64,000 nucleotides of DNA, from NCBI GenBank assembly GCA_965263205.1, contig CBDHHF010000003.1, positions 124,001 through 188,000 of the forward strand, written 5' to 3'. Origin of the DNA: JBCCIM01 sp965263205. GTDB lineage: Bacteria > Bacteroidota > Rhodothermia > Rhodothermales > JAHQVL01. Below, piece after piece: positions 35,909 through 44,171 of the stretch (positions are counted from its first letter, which is position 1; each line of letters opens with the position of its first letter). Both the position numbers and the translations under genes were made by a program. The notes beneath the pieces are model-generated. The model saw nothing but the letters and a program-made list of their open reading frames with translations. It was not told the origin of the DNA and ran no database searches.

Positions 35909-37034
35909 ATGCTGCCTGACTTCAGACTCGAAACCCATTTCTCCAAGTGGGAATTCAAAGCCAAATTCCACATGACCGCTTCCGATGCGGAAAGTTTGTC
36001 GCTGCGCGATTTACTCGCCATGGCAACGCCGGCTGAGCGCGAAGCGTTTGAGGGGATGTGGCTCGGCTATACGGAAACCTATGGTGCTTACGCATTGCGC
36101 GAAACCATTGCGTCGATATACAAAACCCGATCCGCCGAGGAAGTATTGTGTTTTGCCGGCGCCAGCGAAGGCATCTTTGCAGCCAACAATGTACTGCTCG
36201 ACAAAGACAGTCATGCCATCGTTGTAACGCCCAACTACCAGTCGCACGAGACCCTTCCCTTTGGCCATCTGCGAGGCAACCGGCATCCCGCTCGATCCTG
36301 ATGACAGCTGGTCCCTCGACATTGACCGGGTTGCTGCTGCGATCAAGCCCAACACCAAACTGATCACCATCAACTTCCCCCACAACCCAACAGGCGCAAT
36401 CCTGCCGCTCGACCGATACGAGGCGCTCATTTCGCTCTATGCCGCAAACAAGGCATCTACATTTTACACGACGAAATATTCAATGGCCTGGGGCCAACAG
36501 GCGCCACACACCTGCCGTTTATCACCGATGTCTACGAACGAGGGCTTTCGCTACACGTCACGTCTAAAGCGTACGGGCTCCCTGGCCTGCGCATCGGCTG
36601 GATTGCTTGTGCTGATAAAGCGTTGCTCTCTAAATTGGAGCGCATGAAACACTACCTGTCCATTTGTAATTCAGGCCCCAGCGAACAACTTGCAATCATT
36701 GCCCTCCGCAATCGTGACAAATTGTTGCAACGCAACTGTTCGATTATCGATGAAAACCTGCCTAAGTGGGATGCTTTCTTTAAGCAGCATGCGTCACTTT
36801 TTGATTGGCGCAGGCCCGACGGCTCGTGCATGGCTTTCCCGAAATACAACGGTCCAGAAGAAGTTGAGCAGTTTTGCCAGTCGCTGATTGAATCGCACGG
36901 CGTCCTGTTTTTGCCGGGTAACTATTTATCAATCTGCATTAACAAAAACCCCTGACAACCACTTCCGGCTTGGATTTGGGCGCAAAGGCCTGGATGAGGG
37001 GCTTGCAAGCGCTTGCTTCGTATATTGCAGGTGA
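35909..37034 (+). pseudogene. PLP-dependent class I/II aminotransferase, broken by at least three frameshifts
   Basis: Fragments in three frames reconstruct one enzyme. Segments are FAGASEGIFAANNVLL, then ICEATGIPLDPDDSWSLDIDRVAAAI and ITINFPHNPTGAILPL, then HDEIFNGLGPTGATHLPF and TSKAYGLPGLRIGWIA with the Schiff-base lysine, and finally DNHFRLGFGRKGLDEGL. The switches fall near 36255-36260 (CCCTTT), 36450-36453 (AAGG) and the A5 run 36944-36948. Each is repaired by a single base. The class resembles capreomycidine synthase- or aspartate-aminotransferase-like enzymes. No intact reading frame exists in the sequence given. Confidence 0.78.
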
Positions 37035-37135
37035 TCCGCCTCAATGACAGGCAAGTATCTGCCATGATCAAATCGACGGACTGCAGTTGAGATGTTCTTA
37101 CCCCCCAAAGTCAAACAGACCAAAAAGCCAGCAAC

Positions 37136-37646
37136 ATGACCATCAACGATTTAAAAGTCCTCTACAACTACAGCCACTGGGCAAACGGTAAGCTCTTCGA
37201 CGTCATTGCTCAGTTACCCGAAGAGGCATTCACCAGGGAAGTGGCCGGCAGTTTTGGGTCCATCAGGAATACGATGGTTCACATCCTGAGTGCTGAGTGG
37301 GGCTGGATGAGTCGATGCGGTGGACCAGCCCGGCCAAATAAACTAGCAGCGGACGATTTCCCCACCCTGCAATCGTTACGGGACACCTTCAACAAGGTCA
37401 GGGGCCATATGCAAAGTTTCCTTGATACCCTGCAAGATGAAGATCTGGCGCGCATCATTAAGCTATCCGGGAAACGCCGGCGCGATTCGCTCCATGCCAC
37501 TGGGTGAGCTTATGCAGCACACCGCCAACCACGCGGTACACCATCGCGGACAAGTCATGTTAATGATCAGGATGCTCGGACACGCGCCCGGTCATGCCGA
37601 CATGCTGTTCTACTTCGCCGAGGAGCACGGCACGATTGCATGGTAG
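37136..37646 (+). pseudogene. DinB-family protein, one frameshift
   Basis: The first part (37136-37507) holds YNYSHWANGKLFDVIAQLPEEAF and SIRNTMVHILSAEWGWMSR, the N-terminal DinB helices. The second part in another frame has SMPLGELMQHTANHAVHHRGQVMLMIRMLG, the C-terminal DinB helix with metal histidines. Removing one A from the AAA at 37472-37474 joins them. DinB proteins are four-helix metal-binding proteins including thiol transferases (bacillithiol, mycothiol S-transferase); substrate unknown. Confidence 0.8.
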
Positions 37647-37655
37647 CGCCGAATG

Positions 37656-38454
37656 TCAGGCGTACTTGTCGAGTATCTGGGTAACATTCATAACTTCGAC
37701 GTGGTCTGAGTTCTACCAGCCGGCCCAGCAGTTTGTCTAGATAGGCCGCGCTGATGGGCCCCCAACCTTCATCTGCCCAGACCGTGGGTATTCACGATCA
37801 GCCACCCACCCTTGCTCATTCTCCAGGAACGTATTTACATGGTCCTCTACCCAGGCATCGCCGTTTCCCGGCCGGGGATAGATGACGCAGCTTAGCCGGC
37901 GCGTTTTGGCAGTTGGAAACGGATTGACATCCCAGTTGCCCCCCGTTCGAATGGCACGGACCTGCGCCAGCGTGTAGTCCTCTAATGCCGGCGTTGATGC
38001 GTTAAACGGGAAATTGAAAATGGCATCTTTCCGTTTAAACCCGGTGAGGTGTTGTTCAAAGTAATCAAGTGACTTATCGATCAGCTTTTTGGCGCGCTCT
38101 TCTGGCTGGCGGGCGAGGTTGTTGTGCGCCCAGCTGTGCACCATCACTTCGTGGCCGCGATCCTGCAGGCTATTCCAGGTATCAAAGTCGCCCATCAGGT
38201 GTTTCTTGATGTAGTCGTCGGGTTCAACAAATTCGGGTAGAGTGTGCAGAGGCGATCACATTGAAGCAACCAGACAAACCATGGTTTTCATGGATCGCTG
38301 CTGCTTCCAGAAAAGACTTTTTGAAGCCATCATCGAAACTTAGTGTAATCAGATGGGATGGGGTTTGGGGCATCGAAGCAATAGCGGCTGACCGTCCCAT
38401 TCCCAGTGCCAGGGTTCCCATTCCCAGGTGCTGAACAAACTTCCTTCTTTTCAT
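37656..38454 (-). pseudogene. Exported polysaccharide deacetylase, broken by several frameshifts
   Basis: The ATG at 38454 begins a twin-arginine-like signal (MKRRKFVQHLGMGTLALG). SHLITLSFDDGFKKSFLEAA is the first catalytic strand of NodB-type deacetylases. In a second frame, LPEFVEPDDYIKKHL, EVMVHSWAHNNLA (metal His) and DWNVNPFP-like sequence follow to 37737. A third frame gives DEGWGPISAAYLDKLLGRLVEL and a further one MNVTQILDKYA ending at 37656. Breaks lie near 38240, 37775 and 37705. The intact product would be about 265 residues. Confidence 0.75.
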
Positions 38455-38736
38455 TGGATATCTCTTGTTACGTTGCCAAAGCCATGTGTCTCCGGATGCT
38501 TGTCCCGCCCAACCCTGTACATGGACACGCTTTAAAGGCTAGCGGTTTACAAACATGCAGCAACGATTGAGTGTCGTGTGTGCATCAAGGAATACGTGCG
38601 CATACAAGATAAGGATACACGTTGCCCGCCGGCAGCTCTACGCGCCAACGATGAAACCAAACAGTACCTCTGGAATACTTCATGCCTGCGCTACCCATCG
38701 CCCCACTCAGCACGGTACAACAAGACGCCACCCTAC

Positions 38737-39645
38737 GTGAAGCAACTAGCCCCCATCCGCTACATCGACCTCGAAACAGGCACTGCTCATGAAGAACAAG
38801 TGTACGGAGGATTTTGGGTAAAACTCTTATATGGCACCTGGATTGGCCGGCTCGTTTCAGCCCTTGTGGCATTGCCACCAGTTAGCAGGTTCTACGGTTG
38901 GCTGCAAGACCGGCCGGCCTCGGCAAAAAAGGTTGCGCCTTTTATCAAGCAGTTCGACATCAAAATGTCTGACTTCCTGCCCGAAGAAGGGCAACCGGCA
39001 TCCACACCTTACACCTCATTCAACAAGTTCTTCACCCGGCGCGTAACCAATGCCGCCCGTCCATTTGTAGCAGCACCTGCCTTTCCAGCCCCCTGCGACG
39101 CAAGATACTTCGCCTTCAACACGCTCGACGACTCGGTGTCCATCCCCGTCAAAGGTAAACACTTCAAAGCCAGTGCACTGCTCAACCACAGCAAGTGGAA
39201 CGCCTTCTTCCAAAATGGACCGGGCTTCATTGCCCGCCTGTGTCCGGTTGACTACCATCGTTTTCACTTCCCCGACGACGGCCAGGTCCTCGACACCTGG
39301 CGCATCCCGGGCGCGTTGCATTCCGTCAACCCCTGGGCCCTTGCTTTTCGGGAAGATATCTTTATGATCAACGAGCGGCAGGTGACCATTCTCGAGACCA
39401 AGCACTTTGGCAAACTGGCGTACGTTGAAGTGGGTGCTACGTGTGTGGGGAAAATTGAACAAACGTATAGCGGCAACCAGTTCAGACGCGGCGATGAAAA
39501 AGGGATGTTTCTCTTTGGTGGCTCAACGGTTATTGTCATTGGTGAAGCCGGCCGGTGGGAAATTGCATCGAATATCCTCGAAAATACCGCACAGGGCATC
39601 GAGAGTTACATCAAAATGGGCCGGCCGATCGGGTGCATCAAGTAA
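38737..39645 (+). CDS. Phosphatidylserine decarboxylase
   Basis: The frame is open from 38578, but residues before about 38737 look non-protein-like (Cys, Arg and Pro rich); GTG 38737 starts VKQLAPIRYIDLETG and yields about 302 residues, normal for the family. Family motifs: FNKFFTRRV, PCDARYFAF, the HSKWNAFF region, CPVDYHRFHFPDDG, VEVGATCVGKIEQTY and FLFGGSTVIV. Cleavage between Gly and Ser of G-G-S-T gives alpha and beta chains with an N-terminal pyruvoyl group. It converts phosphatidylserine to phosphatidylethanolamine at the inner membrane. Here GGST replaces the usual LGST. Confidence 0.88.
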   Translation: MKQLAPIRYIDLETGTAHEEQVYGGFWVKLLYGTWIGRLVSALVALPPVSRFYGWLQDRPASAKKVAPFIKQFDIKMSDFLPEEGQPASTPYTSFNKFFTRRVTNAARPFVAAPAFPAPCDARYFAFNTLDDSVSIPVKGKHFKASALLNHSKWNAFFQNGPGFIARLCPVDYHRFHFPDDGQVLDTWRIPGALHSVNPWALAFREDIFMINERQVTILETKHFGKLAYVEVGATCVGKIEQTYSGNQFRRGDEKGMFLFGGSTVIVIGEAGRWEIASNILENTAQGIESYIKMGRPIGCIK

Positions 39646-39684
39646 GATGTGACAAAATTTAAAAGCCAAATTTACGAATGGCCG

Positions 39685-40071
39685 CTATGAGGTTACGGCA
39701 GCTTCGCTTGGCGTCGTTTTGGCGCTCATGTACACCAATGCAAAAGCAATAAGGGCCGGCAATCCCTGTGTAAACATGATGCTCGTTTTTGCTGTCAGCC
39801 CGCCAAAGATGCCGGCAACAACAACACAGGCCAGGAAGAACAGTTTAACGTCTCGCTGCCCAGCCATCAGGCCCCAAATCAGGCCGGCTGCCAGAAACCC
39901 ATTGTAAAGGCCCTGATTCATCGCGAGCACTGCAGAAGAAGCTGAGACTTCCGGCGTCATCCCAAAAATCTCCCGTCCAACCGGATGATCCCAGAAAAAC
40001 ATTTCCAGTATCATAATGCCCACGTGACTTAGTGCAACAAAGGCGGTAACATAGGCTGCGAGTCGTTTCAT
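39685..40071 (-). CDS. DUF1304 membrane protein
   Basis: 128 residues from the ATG at 40071; the upstream in-frame extension to 40164 is not family-like. Typical DUF1304 features: AAYVTAFVALSHVGIMILEMFFW, NQGLYNGFLAAGLIWGL, and four hydrophobic spans. The M-N-Q-G-L-Y-N-G motif is the signature. Function of the family is unknown. It is convergent with psd. Confidence 0.87.
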   Translation of the reverse strand: MKRLAAYVTAFVALSHVGIMILEMFFWDHPVGREIFGMTPEVSASSAVLAMNQGLYNGFLAAGLIWGLMAGQRDVKLFFLACVVVAGIFGGLTAKTSIMFTQGLPALIAFALVYMSAKTTPSEAAVTS

Positions 40072-40381
40072 AATGCTTACTCGATAGATGGATGTCGTAC
40101 AACAGAATGTACGGGCACGAAAACCAACCTGCAACGTGGCGCAATACCAGGTTGCGCGAGACATTCAAGCAGCTTCCGAAGCGTAAAACAAAGGCCCAAC
40201 ACAAAAGGGTGTTGAGAGGGATAACAATGGGTTCATTCGTGTTGTCACTTTTCAAGGAGATCTGGCGCACGCAATGGTATCGGAAGTCGATGAACAGGCC
40301 GTGGTATGTTATCTCACATGAAGGTATTTTCGGGATAGTGATCTTCATCAGCGCGCGTAAACAAAAAGCACGAACACACGA
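40072..40381. other. Intergenic stretch between DUF1304 and Vat genes
   Basis: About 310 bp shared upstream region of two divergent genes. It contains a weak 97-codon open frame (40092-40385) with no family resemblance and low-complexity basic composition, judged non-coding. No attenuator leader, RNA structure or operator could be pinned down. Confidence 0.4.
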
Positions 40382-41014
40382 ATGAACGGACCCGACCCGA
40401 CAAACCCGCACCCTCTTCAGGGCTTCGACCAGGTTTGCTACATCAAGAATACCGTCTCCAATCCACAGATAGAAATTGGCGACTACACCTACTATGATGA
40501 CCCGGAAGGTTCTGAAAATTTTGAAGCCAATGTATTGTACCTGTTTCCTTTTGTCGGCGACAAGCTGATCATTGGTAAATTTTGCGCACTCGCACGCGGC
40601 GTGAAGTTCATCATGAACGGGGCCAACCATCAGATGGACGGCTTCTCGACCTATCCGTTTTACATTTTTGGTGGCGGCTGGGAAAAAGCAGCACCTGCCC
40701 AAGAAAACATGCCCCATGAAGGCAACACGGTCGTTGGCAATGATGTGTGGATTGGGTACGACAGCTTGATCATGCCGGGCGTGACCATTGGTGACGGCGC
40801 CATCATTGCGTCCCGATCTGTGGTGACAGCTGATGTGCCGGCGTATGCCATCGTCGGGGGGAATCCAGCCAATGTCATTCGCAAACGCTTTCCAGACGAC
40901 ACCATAGCCCACCTGTCAGACCTTGCGTGGTGGGACTGGGACATTGAAAAGATCAGCAGAAACCTCGACGCAATCACAAAAGCAGATTTGACACTGCTCC
41001 GCCATGCCAAATAA
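40382..41014 (+). CDS. Vat-like xenobiotic (streptogramin A) O-acetyltransferase
   Basis: 210 residues, close to Vat length. Left-handed beta-helix trimer with hexapeptide repeats. The signature runs from NPHPLQGFDQVCYIKNTVSNP through QIEIGDYTYYDDPEG, GDKLIIGKFCALARGVKFIM to NGANHQMDGFSTYPF, in which His of GANH is the catalytic base in VatD. It continues with GNTVVGNDVWIGYDSLIMPGVTIGDGAIIAS and VVGGNPANVIRKRF. The reaction is acetyl-CoA-dependent O-acetylation of streptogramin A or similar hydroxyl substrates. No phage or integron genes are adjacent. Environmental XAT relatives may have other substrates. Confidence 0.9.
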   Translation: MNGPDPTNPHPLQGFDQVCYIKNTVSNPQIEIGDYTYYDDPEGSENFEANVLYLFPFVGDKLIIGKFCALARGVKFIMNGANHQMDGFSTYPFYIFGGGWEKAAPAQENMPHEGNTVVGNDVWIGYDSLIMPGVTIGDGAIIASRSVVTADVPAYAIVGGNPANVIRKRFPDDTIAHLSDLAWWDWDIEKISRNLDAITKADLTLLRHAK

Positions 41015-41021
41015 CCGGCCC

Positions 41022-41183
41022 ATGCACTCGTCACAGGATGCGTTTGAAGCGCACTACGATGGGTACGTCAGCACTCCGGAGAAGTCGCAGCATTACTGCC
41101 GGTATCAGCGTGTGTTTGCAGAGAAAGCAAAAACCTTGTACATCATCAATAATTTTGCTCCGGTCGCATACTTTCTCGTTTGA
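41022..41183 (+). CDS. Possible small protein of 53 residues
   Basis: ATG 41022 opens a 53-codon frame ending TGA 41183, starting 8 bases after the Vat stop. The sequence has protein-like composition (HSSQDAFEAHYDGYVSTP, QRVFAEKAKTLYIINNFA) but no recognised family, and it lacks repeats or a signal peptide. It may be a small gene cotranscribed with vat, or the remains of a longer one. Confidence 0.3.
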   Translation: MHSSQDAFEAHYDGYVSTPEKSQHYCRYQRVFAEKAKTLYIINNFAPVAYFLV

Positions 41184-41229
41184 GGCGCGTATAGCCATCA
41201 CGGCCTGCTTCAAAATCAAATAAGCATCC

Positions 41230-42258
41230 ATGCGCTTCCTCAAGTATGTGCTCATTTTCCTGTTGCTCCTGATCGGCGCTGGCGCAATTTTCATTGCTAC
41301 CTCGGGACCTGATCTTCCTGATGACACAACAGCAACATTAGATGCTGTTTTTGCGGAGCCCTTGCCCGAAATTGTACGTGGTGACACAGGCACTGTGTAT
41401 AATGCCGGCACCAGGGTCTGGTATGAGCACCTGACGCCAAACGACACAACCAAAGGCACGGTTTTACTGATCATGGGCATCTCCAATGATGCCCTCGGCT
41501 GGCCAAATTCCTTTTTAGACTTGCTCCTTGACGAAGGATACGCCGTTGTGCGATACGACCACCGCGGCACAGGCATGTCAGACTGGGTGGACGACTGGGA
41601 TGGCAACGCCCCCTACAGCCTTAACGACATGGCAGGTGACGGCATCGCAATCCTTGATGCAATTGGGATTGATCAAGCACACATTGTGGGCGTATCCATG
41701 GGCGGCATGATTGCCCAGGAATTTGCAATCCACCACCCCGAGCGCGTCGCAACGCTGACGTCGATTGTGTCCTCCGCGCACATCACAGACCCGGACCTCC
41801 CTCCCATATCTGGCAGCATGGCTTTTGCACTCATCCGTGTCGCGCTGAAATATGGCGTCTTCGGGGGCGAGCGCAATATGATTAAGATGCACCTGGCCAG
41901 CCGCACCTTGTTGAAGGGTGAGGCAACGTATCCCTTGGATATGAAGGAGATGTCGGAGCAAACGCTCTACAATATGCGGGAACGTCGCGGTTACAACAGC
42001 AACGTATCGCCACAACACCAGGCCGCCGTCATGCAATCGGATGCCCGATACGAGGCATTGAGCAACTTACAGGTACCTGCCTTGGTCATACATGGGCAAG
42101 AAGATCCTTTTATTCCGCTTGCGCACGGGCAAAAAACTGCTGCAGTACTGGCCAATGCAGACTCCCTGTGGGTCCCCAATATGGGACACGACATTCCGGC
42201 TGTACATGCCCCGGTGATCGTCGACAAATTAGTCGATCATTTTGCCGAAGGCCACTAA
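41230..42258 (+). CDS. Alpha/beta hydrolase with membrane anchor
   Basis: 342 residues. An N-terminal hydrophobic segment (residues 4-25) anchors or exports it. Hydrolase motifs: LLIMGISNDALGWP, RYDHRGTGMSD, nucleophile elbow VGVSMGGMIAQEFA, acid HGQEDPFIPLAHG and catalytic His in VPNMGHDIPA. This is the epoxide-hydrolase/haloperoxidase-like branch with an extra lid. Substrate unknown. It lies 9 bp before the NTF2-like gene, which suggests an operon. Confidence 0.87.
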   Translation: MRFLKYVLIFLLLLIGAGAIFIATSGPDLPDDTTATLDAVFAEPLPEIVRGDTGTVYNAGTRVWYEHLTPNDTTKGTVLLIMGISNDALGWPNSFLDLLLDEGYAVVRYDHRGTGMSDWVDDWDGNAPYSLNDMAGDGIAILDAIGIDQAHIVGVSMGGMIAQEFAIHHPERVATLTSIVSSAHITDPDLPPISGSMAFALIRVALKYGVFGGERNMIKMHLASRTLLKGEATYPLDMKEMSEQTLYNMRERRGYNSNVSPQHQAAVMQSDARYEALSNLQVPALVIHGQEDPFIPLAHGQKTAAVLANADSLWVPNMGHDIPAVHAPVIVDKLVDHFAEGH

Positions 42259-42267
42259 CCCCAACCC

Positions 42268-42729
42268 ATGATCAAACGCTACAAGACAACCCCGATGAAA
42301 AAAAACAGCTTTCTTACCCTGCTCTTTACTGCTGGCATCCTGCTTTCCACGCTCGCCTGGGATGCCACGCCGGCTCCGTCTCCCGATCGGGACGCCGTTA
42401 TGAAAACCATTGAAAACTTTTACATCGGTGATCACACCGGGAGTCTGGAGCACAAAAAGTTGTCGATGCACCCCAACGGCGCGTACCGTTATGTAGACCG
42501 AGAAGGTGCTTACCAGGAAAGCCAATTCCGCTTCGAAGAAGGTGGCGGTGACATGAAGTACGAGGAAGAACTGCTCAGTATCGAAATTTACGAAAACGTG
42601 GCCCTCGCGCGCCTGCGTCTCGTAAACCAATGCTGCGAAGAAGCAGAGTATAAATTAATGACACTCCACAAAACCACCGAAGGCTGGCGCATCACAACCA
42701 TCGCCTGGGGCTGGGGGGTGACGCATTAG
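42268..42729 (+). CDS. Exported NTF2-like (lumazine-binding-like) protein
   Basis: 153 residues; a signal peptide lies in MKKNSFLTLLFTAGILLSTLAWDA (an ATG at 42295 is a possible start). The remainder is the Lumazine_bd_2 / NTF2-like pattern: MKTIENFYIGDHTGSLEHKKLSMHPNGAYRYVD, YEEELLSIEIYENVALARLRLV and LMTLHKTTEGWRITTIAW. Probably a small ligand-binding exported protein. Its stop codon is also the start of the first unit of a 14-bp tandem repeat. Confidence 0.72.
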   Translation: MIKRYKTTPMKKNSFLTLLFTAGILLSTLAWDATPAPSPDRDAVMKTIENFYIGDHTGSLEHKKLSMHPNGAYRYVDREGAYQESQFRFEEGGGDMKYEEELLSIEIYENVALARLRLVNQCCEEAEYKLMTLHKTTEGWRITTIAWGWGVTH

Positions 42730-42790
42730 AGTGAGGAGTTTAGAGTGAGGAGTTTAGAGTGAGGAGTTTGGAGTGAGGAGTTTGGAGTGA
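42727..42790 (+). repeat. 14-bp tandem repeat, about 4.6 copies
   Basis: Units TAGAGTGAGGAGTT (three copies at 42727, 42741, 42755), then TGGAGTGAGGAGTT at 42769 and a partial TGGAGTGA at 42783. The TAG of unit 1 is the stop codon of the preceding gene. A reverse-complement of the unit core, CAACTCTTCACTC, follows at about 42812, so the region can fold back. No longer flanking repeats were seen. Confidence 0.9.
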
Positions 42791-42836
42791 TTGAGGCGTA
42801 GCCTATCTCTCAACTCTTCACTCCGCTCAGCAGCCC

Positions 42837-44171
42837 TCATCCTGCCAGAGGTTCGCCGAACTTTGTATCGATCTTGATGCCGAGCTCTCTCAGGGTACCT
42901 GTCGGGAGTGTACCGCCAATCATGACAAACACAAATTCGTTTTCAGCGGTGAACGCCTTTCCGTCTTGATTTGAATACGTGACTTGATGCTTTTCGATGG
43001 CCTGCAGCTCCGTGGAGGACAGAAATTCTATGCGATTGGCTTCAATGGCTTCTTCCAACAGCTTACGATTCCCCTGTTTCACACGTGTAAATCTGTCTTT
43101 GCGATAGCTCAGGCGAACCGTGTTTCCGGGCTGCTCTGAAAGTGCCAATGCACATTCCACAGCTGAATCGCCACCACCCACAACCATAACCTGGTTGTTT
43201 TGATAATGCTCAGGTTCAATCAACGAGTACGCTACATTTATTGCCTCTTCCCCATCAACACCCAACTTTCTGGGTGTCCCTCTTCTACCAATAGCAAGGA
43301 TAATCTGGCTTGCCATGTAGCTCCCCTTGTCCGTAACCACGTCAAAGTATCCTGCATCATTTGGATGCGCCTGCACAAAGGCTTCGCGGGTATGAATAAA
43401 AGGACGCAATGCAGTTTTTTCTACAATATCTTCCCACAGCTGAATTAAGTCTTCTTTGACAATGCTTCTGATTTTCAACTTGCCATAGCCCGGCACCATC
43501 ACCGGAGCAGTCATCACCATCTTCTTCCGCGGATAATACCGCACGGTGCCACCAATATCTTCCTTTTCAATTGTCAGAAAACGTATTCCTTTTTCTTTTG
43601 CGTTTAGCGACGCGGCCAAACCAGCCGGCCCACACCCAACAATGAGCAGGTCCAGGACTTCAGGGTCGTTGTGCTTCTTCAGCTGCGCCACAATCCCCTC
43701 CACGCATTGCCGGGCTTGCTCGAAGGCGTTGCGAATTAATCCCATGCCGCCAAGCTCGCCAATGACAAACATACCCGGGATGTTGGTCTCGAAATTTTCC
43801 TGAATCCGCGGAATATCAACACCTCGTGTAGATGTGCCCACAACCAGCTTAATGGCTTCAGTTGGACAAACGCGTTCGCATAAGCCATGGCCCACACATT
43901 TATCTGGCTGAATGGCTAGCGCAGTACCACCGAGCAAACCTAAGACGTCTTGCTCGGGACAGGCTGCAACACAGTTACCTGTGCACATGCATGCATTCGG
44001 ATCGATGATGGGATGCAGGGTATCCGGCTCCTCCAAACCCGCCTCCAGCGACTTGGTAAACTTCGCTTCCACAGCCTTTTCACGCCGCAAATGAATCACA
44101 AAGTATGGCAGGACAAAAAGGAGCACCAGCGCCACGGTAATCATCCATGGCGAAATGTTTACGATATCCAT
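42837..44171 (-). CDS. Membrane-anchored FAD/NAD(P)H oxidoreductase with two ferredoxin-like motifs
   Basis: 444 residues. One N-terminal span (residues 9-28) followed by RREK suggests the body is cytoplasmic. Two ferredoxin motifs follow, both non-standard. Motif I is C61-M-C63-T-G-N-C67-V-A-A-C71-P; its second Cys is at +2 instead of +3. Motif II is C92-V-G-H95-G-L-C98-E-R-V-C102-P, with His where the second Cys should be. Residues from about 165 hold FAD binding (IVGCGPAGLAAS) and an NAD(P) site (VVGGGDSAVECALAL), as in thioredoxin reductase/YpdA-like enzymes, but without a redox CxxC. Last gene of the cytochrome cluster, it is a candidate electron entry point from NAD(P)H. Confidence 0.85.
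   Translation of the reverse strand: MDIVNISPWMITVALVLLFVLPYFVIHLRREKAVEAKFTKSLEAGLEEPDTLHPIIDPNACMCTGNCVAACPEQDVLGLLGGTALAIQPDKCVGHGLCERVCPTEAIKLVVGTSTRGVDIPRIQENFETNIPGMFVIGELGGMGLIRNAFEQARQCVEGIVAQLKKHNDPEVLDLLIVGCGPAGLAASLNAKEKGIRFLTIEKEDIGGTVRYYPRKKMVMTAPVMVPGYGKLKIRSIVKEDLIQLWEDIVEKTALRPFIHTREAFVQAHPNDAGYFDVVTDKGSYMASQIILAIGRRGTPRKLGVDGEEAINVAYSLIEPEHYQNNQVMVVGGGDSAVECALALSEQPGNTVRLSYRKDRFTRVKQGNRKLLEEAIEANRIEFLSSTELQAIEKHQVTYSNQDGKAFTAENEFVFVMIGGTLPTGTLRELGIKIDTKFGEPLAG

Noticed and set aside
40092..40385. 97-codon frame before the Vat gene as a leader peptide
   Set aside because: Too long for an attenuator leader, basic and low complexity, overlapping the Vat start; no support.
39845..40912. 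355-codon open frame on the minus strand
   Set aside because: It runs antisense to the Vat gene and through a low-quality composition (many Cys, His and Arg), has no family resemblance, and overlaps the DUF1304 gene in another frame.
41031..41606. 191-codon minus-strand frame
   Set aside because: Antisense to the alpha/beta hydrolase; Ser/Arg-rich shadow without protein features.
42727..42790. CRISPR or REP array
   Set aside because: 14-bp head-to-tail copies without spacers; a simple tandem repeat.
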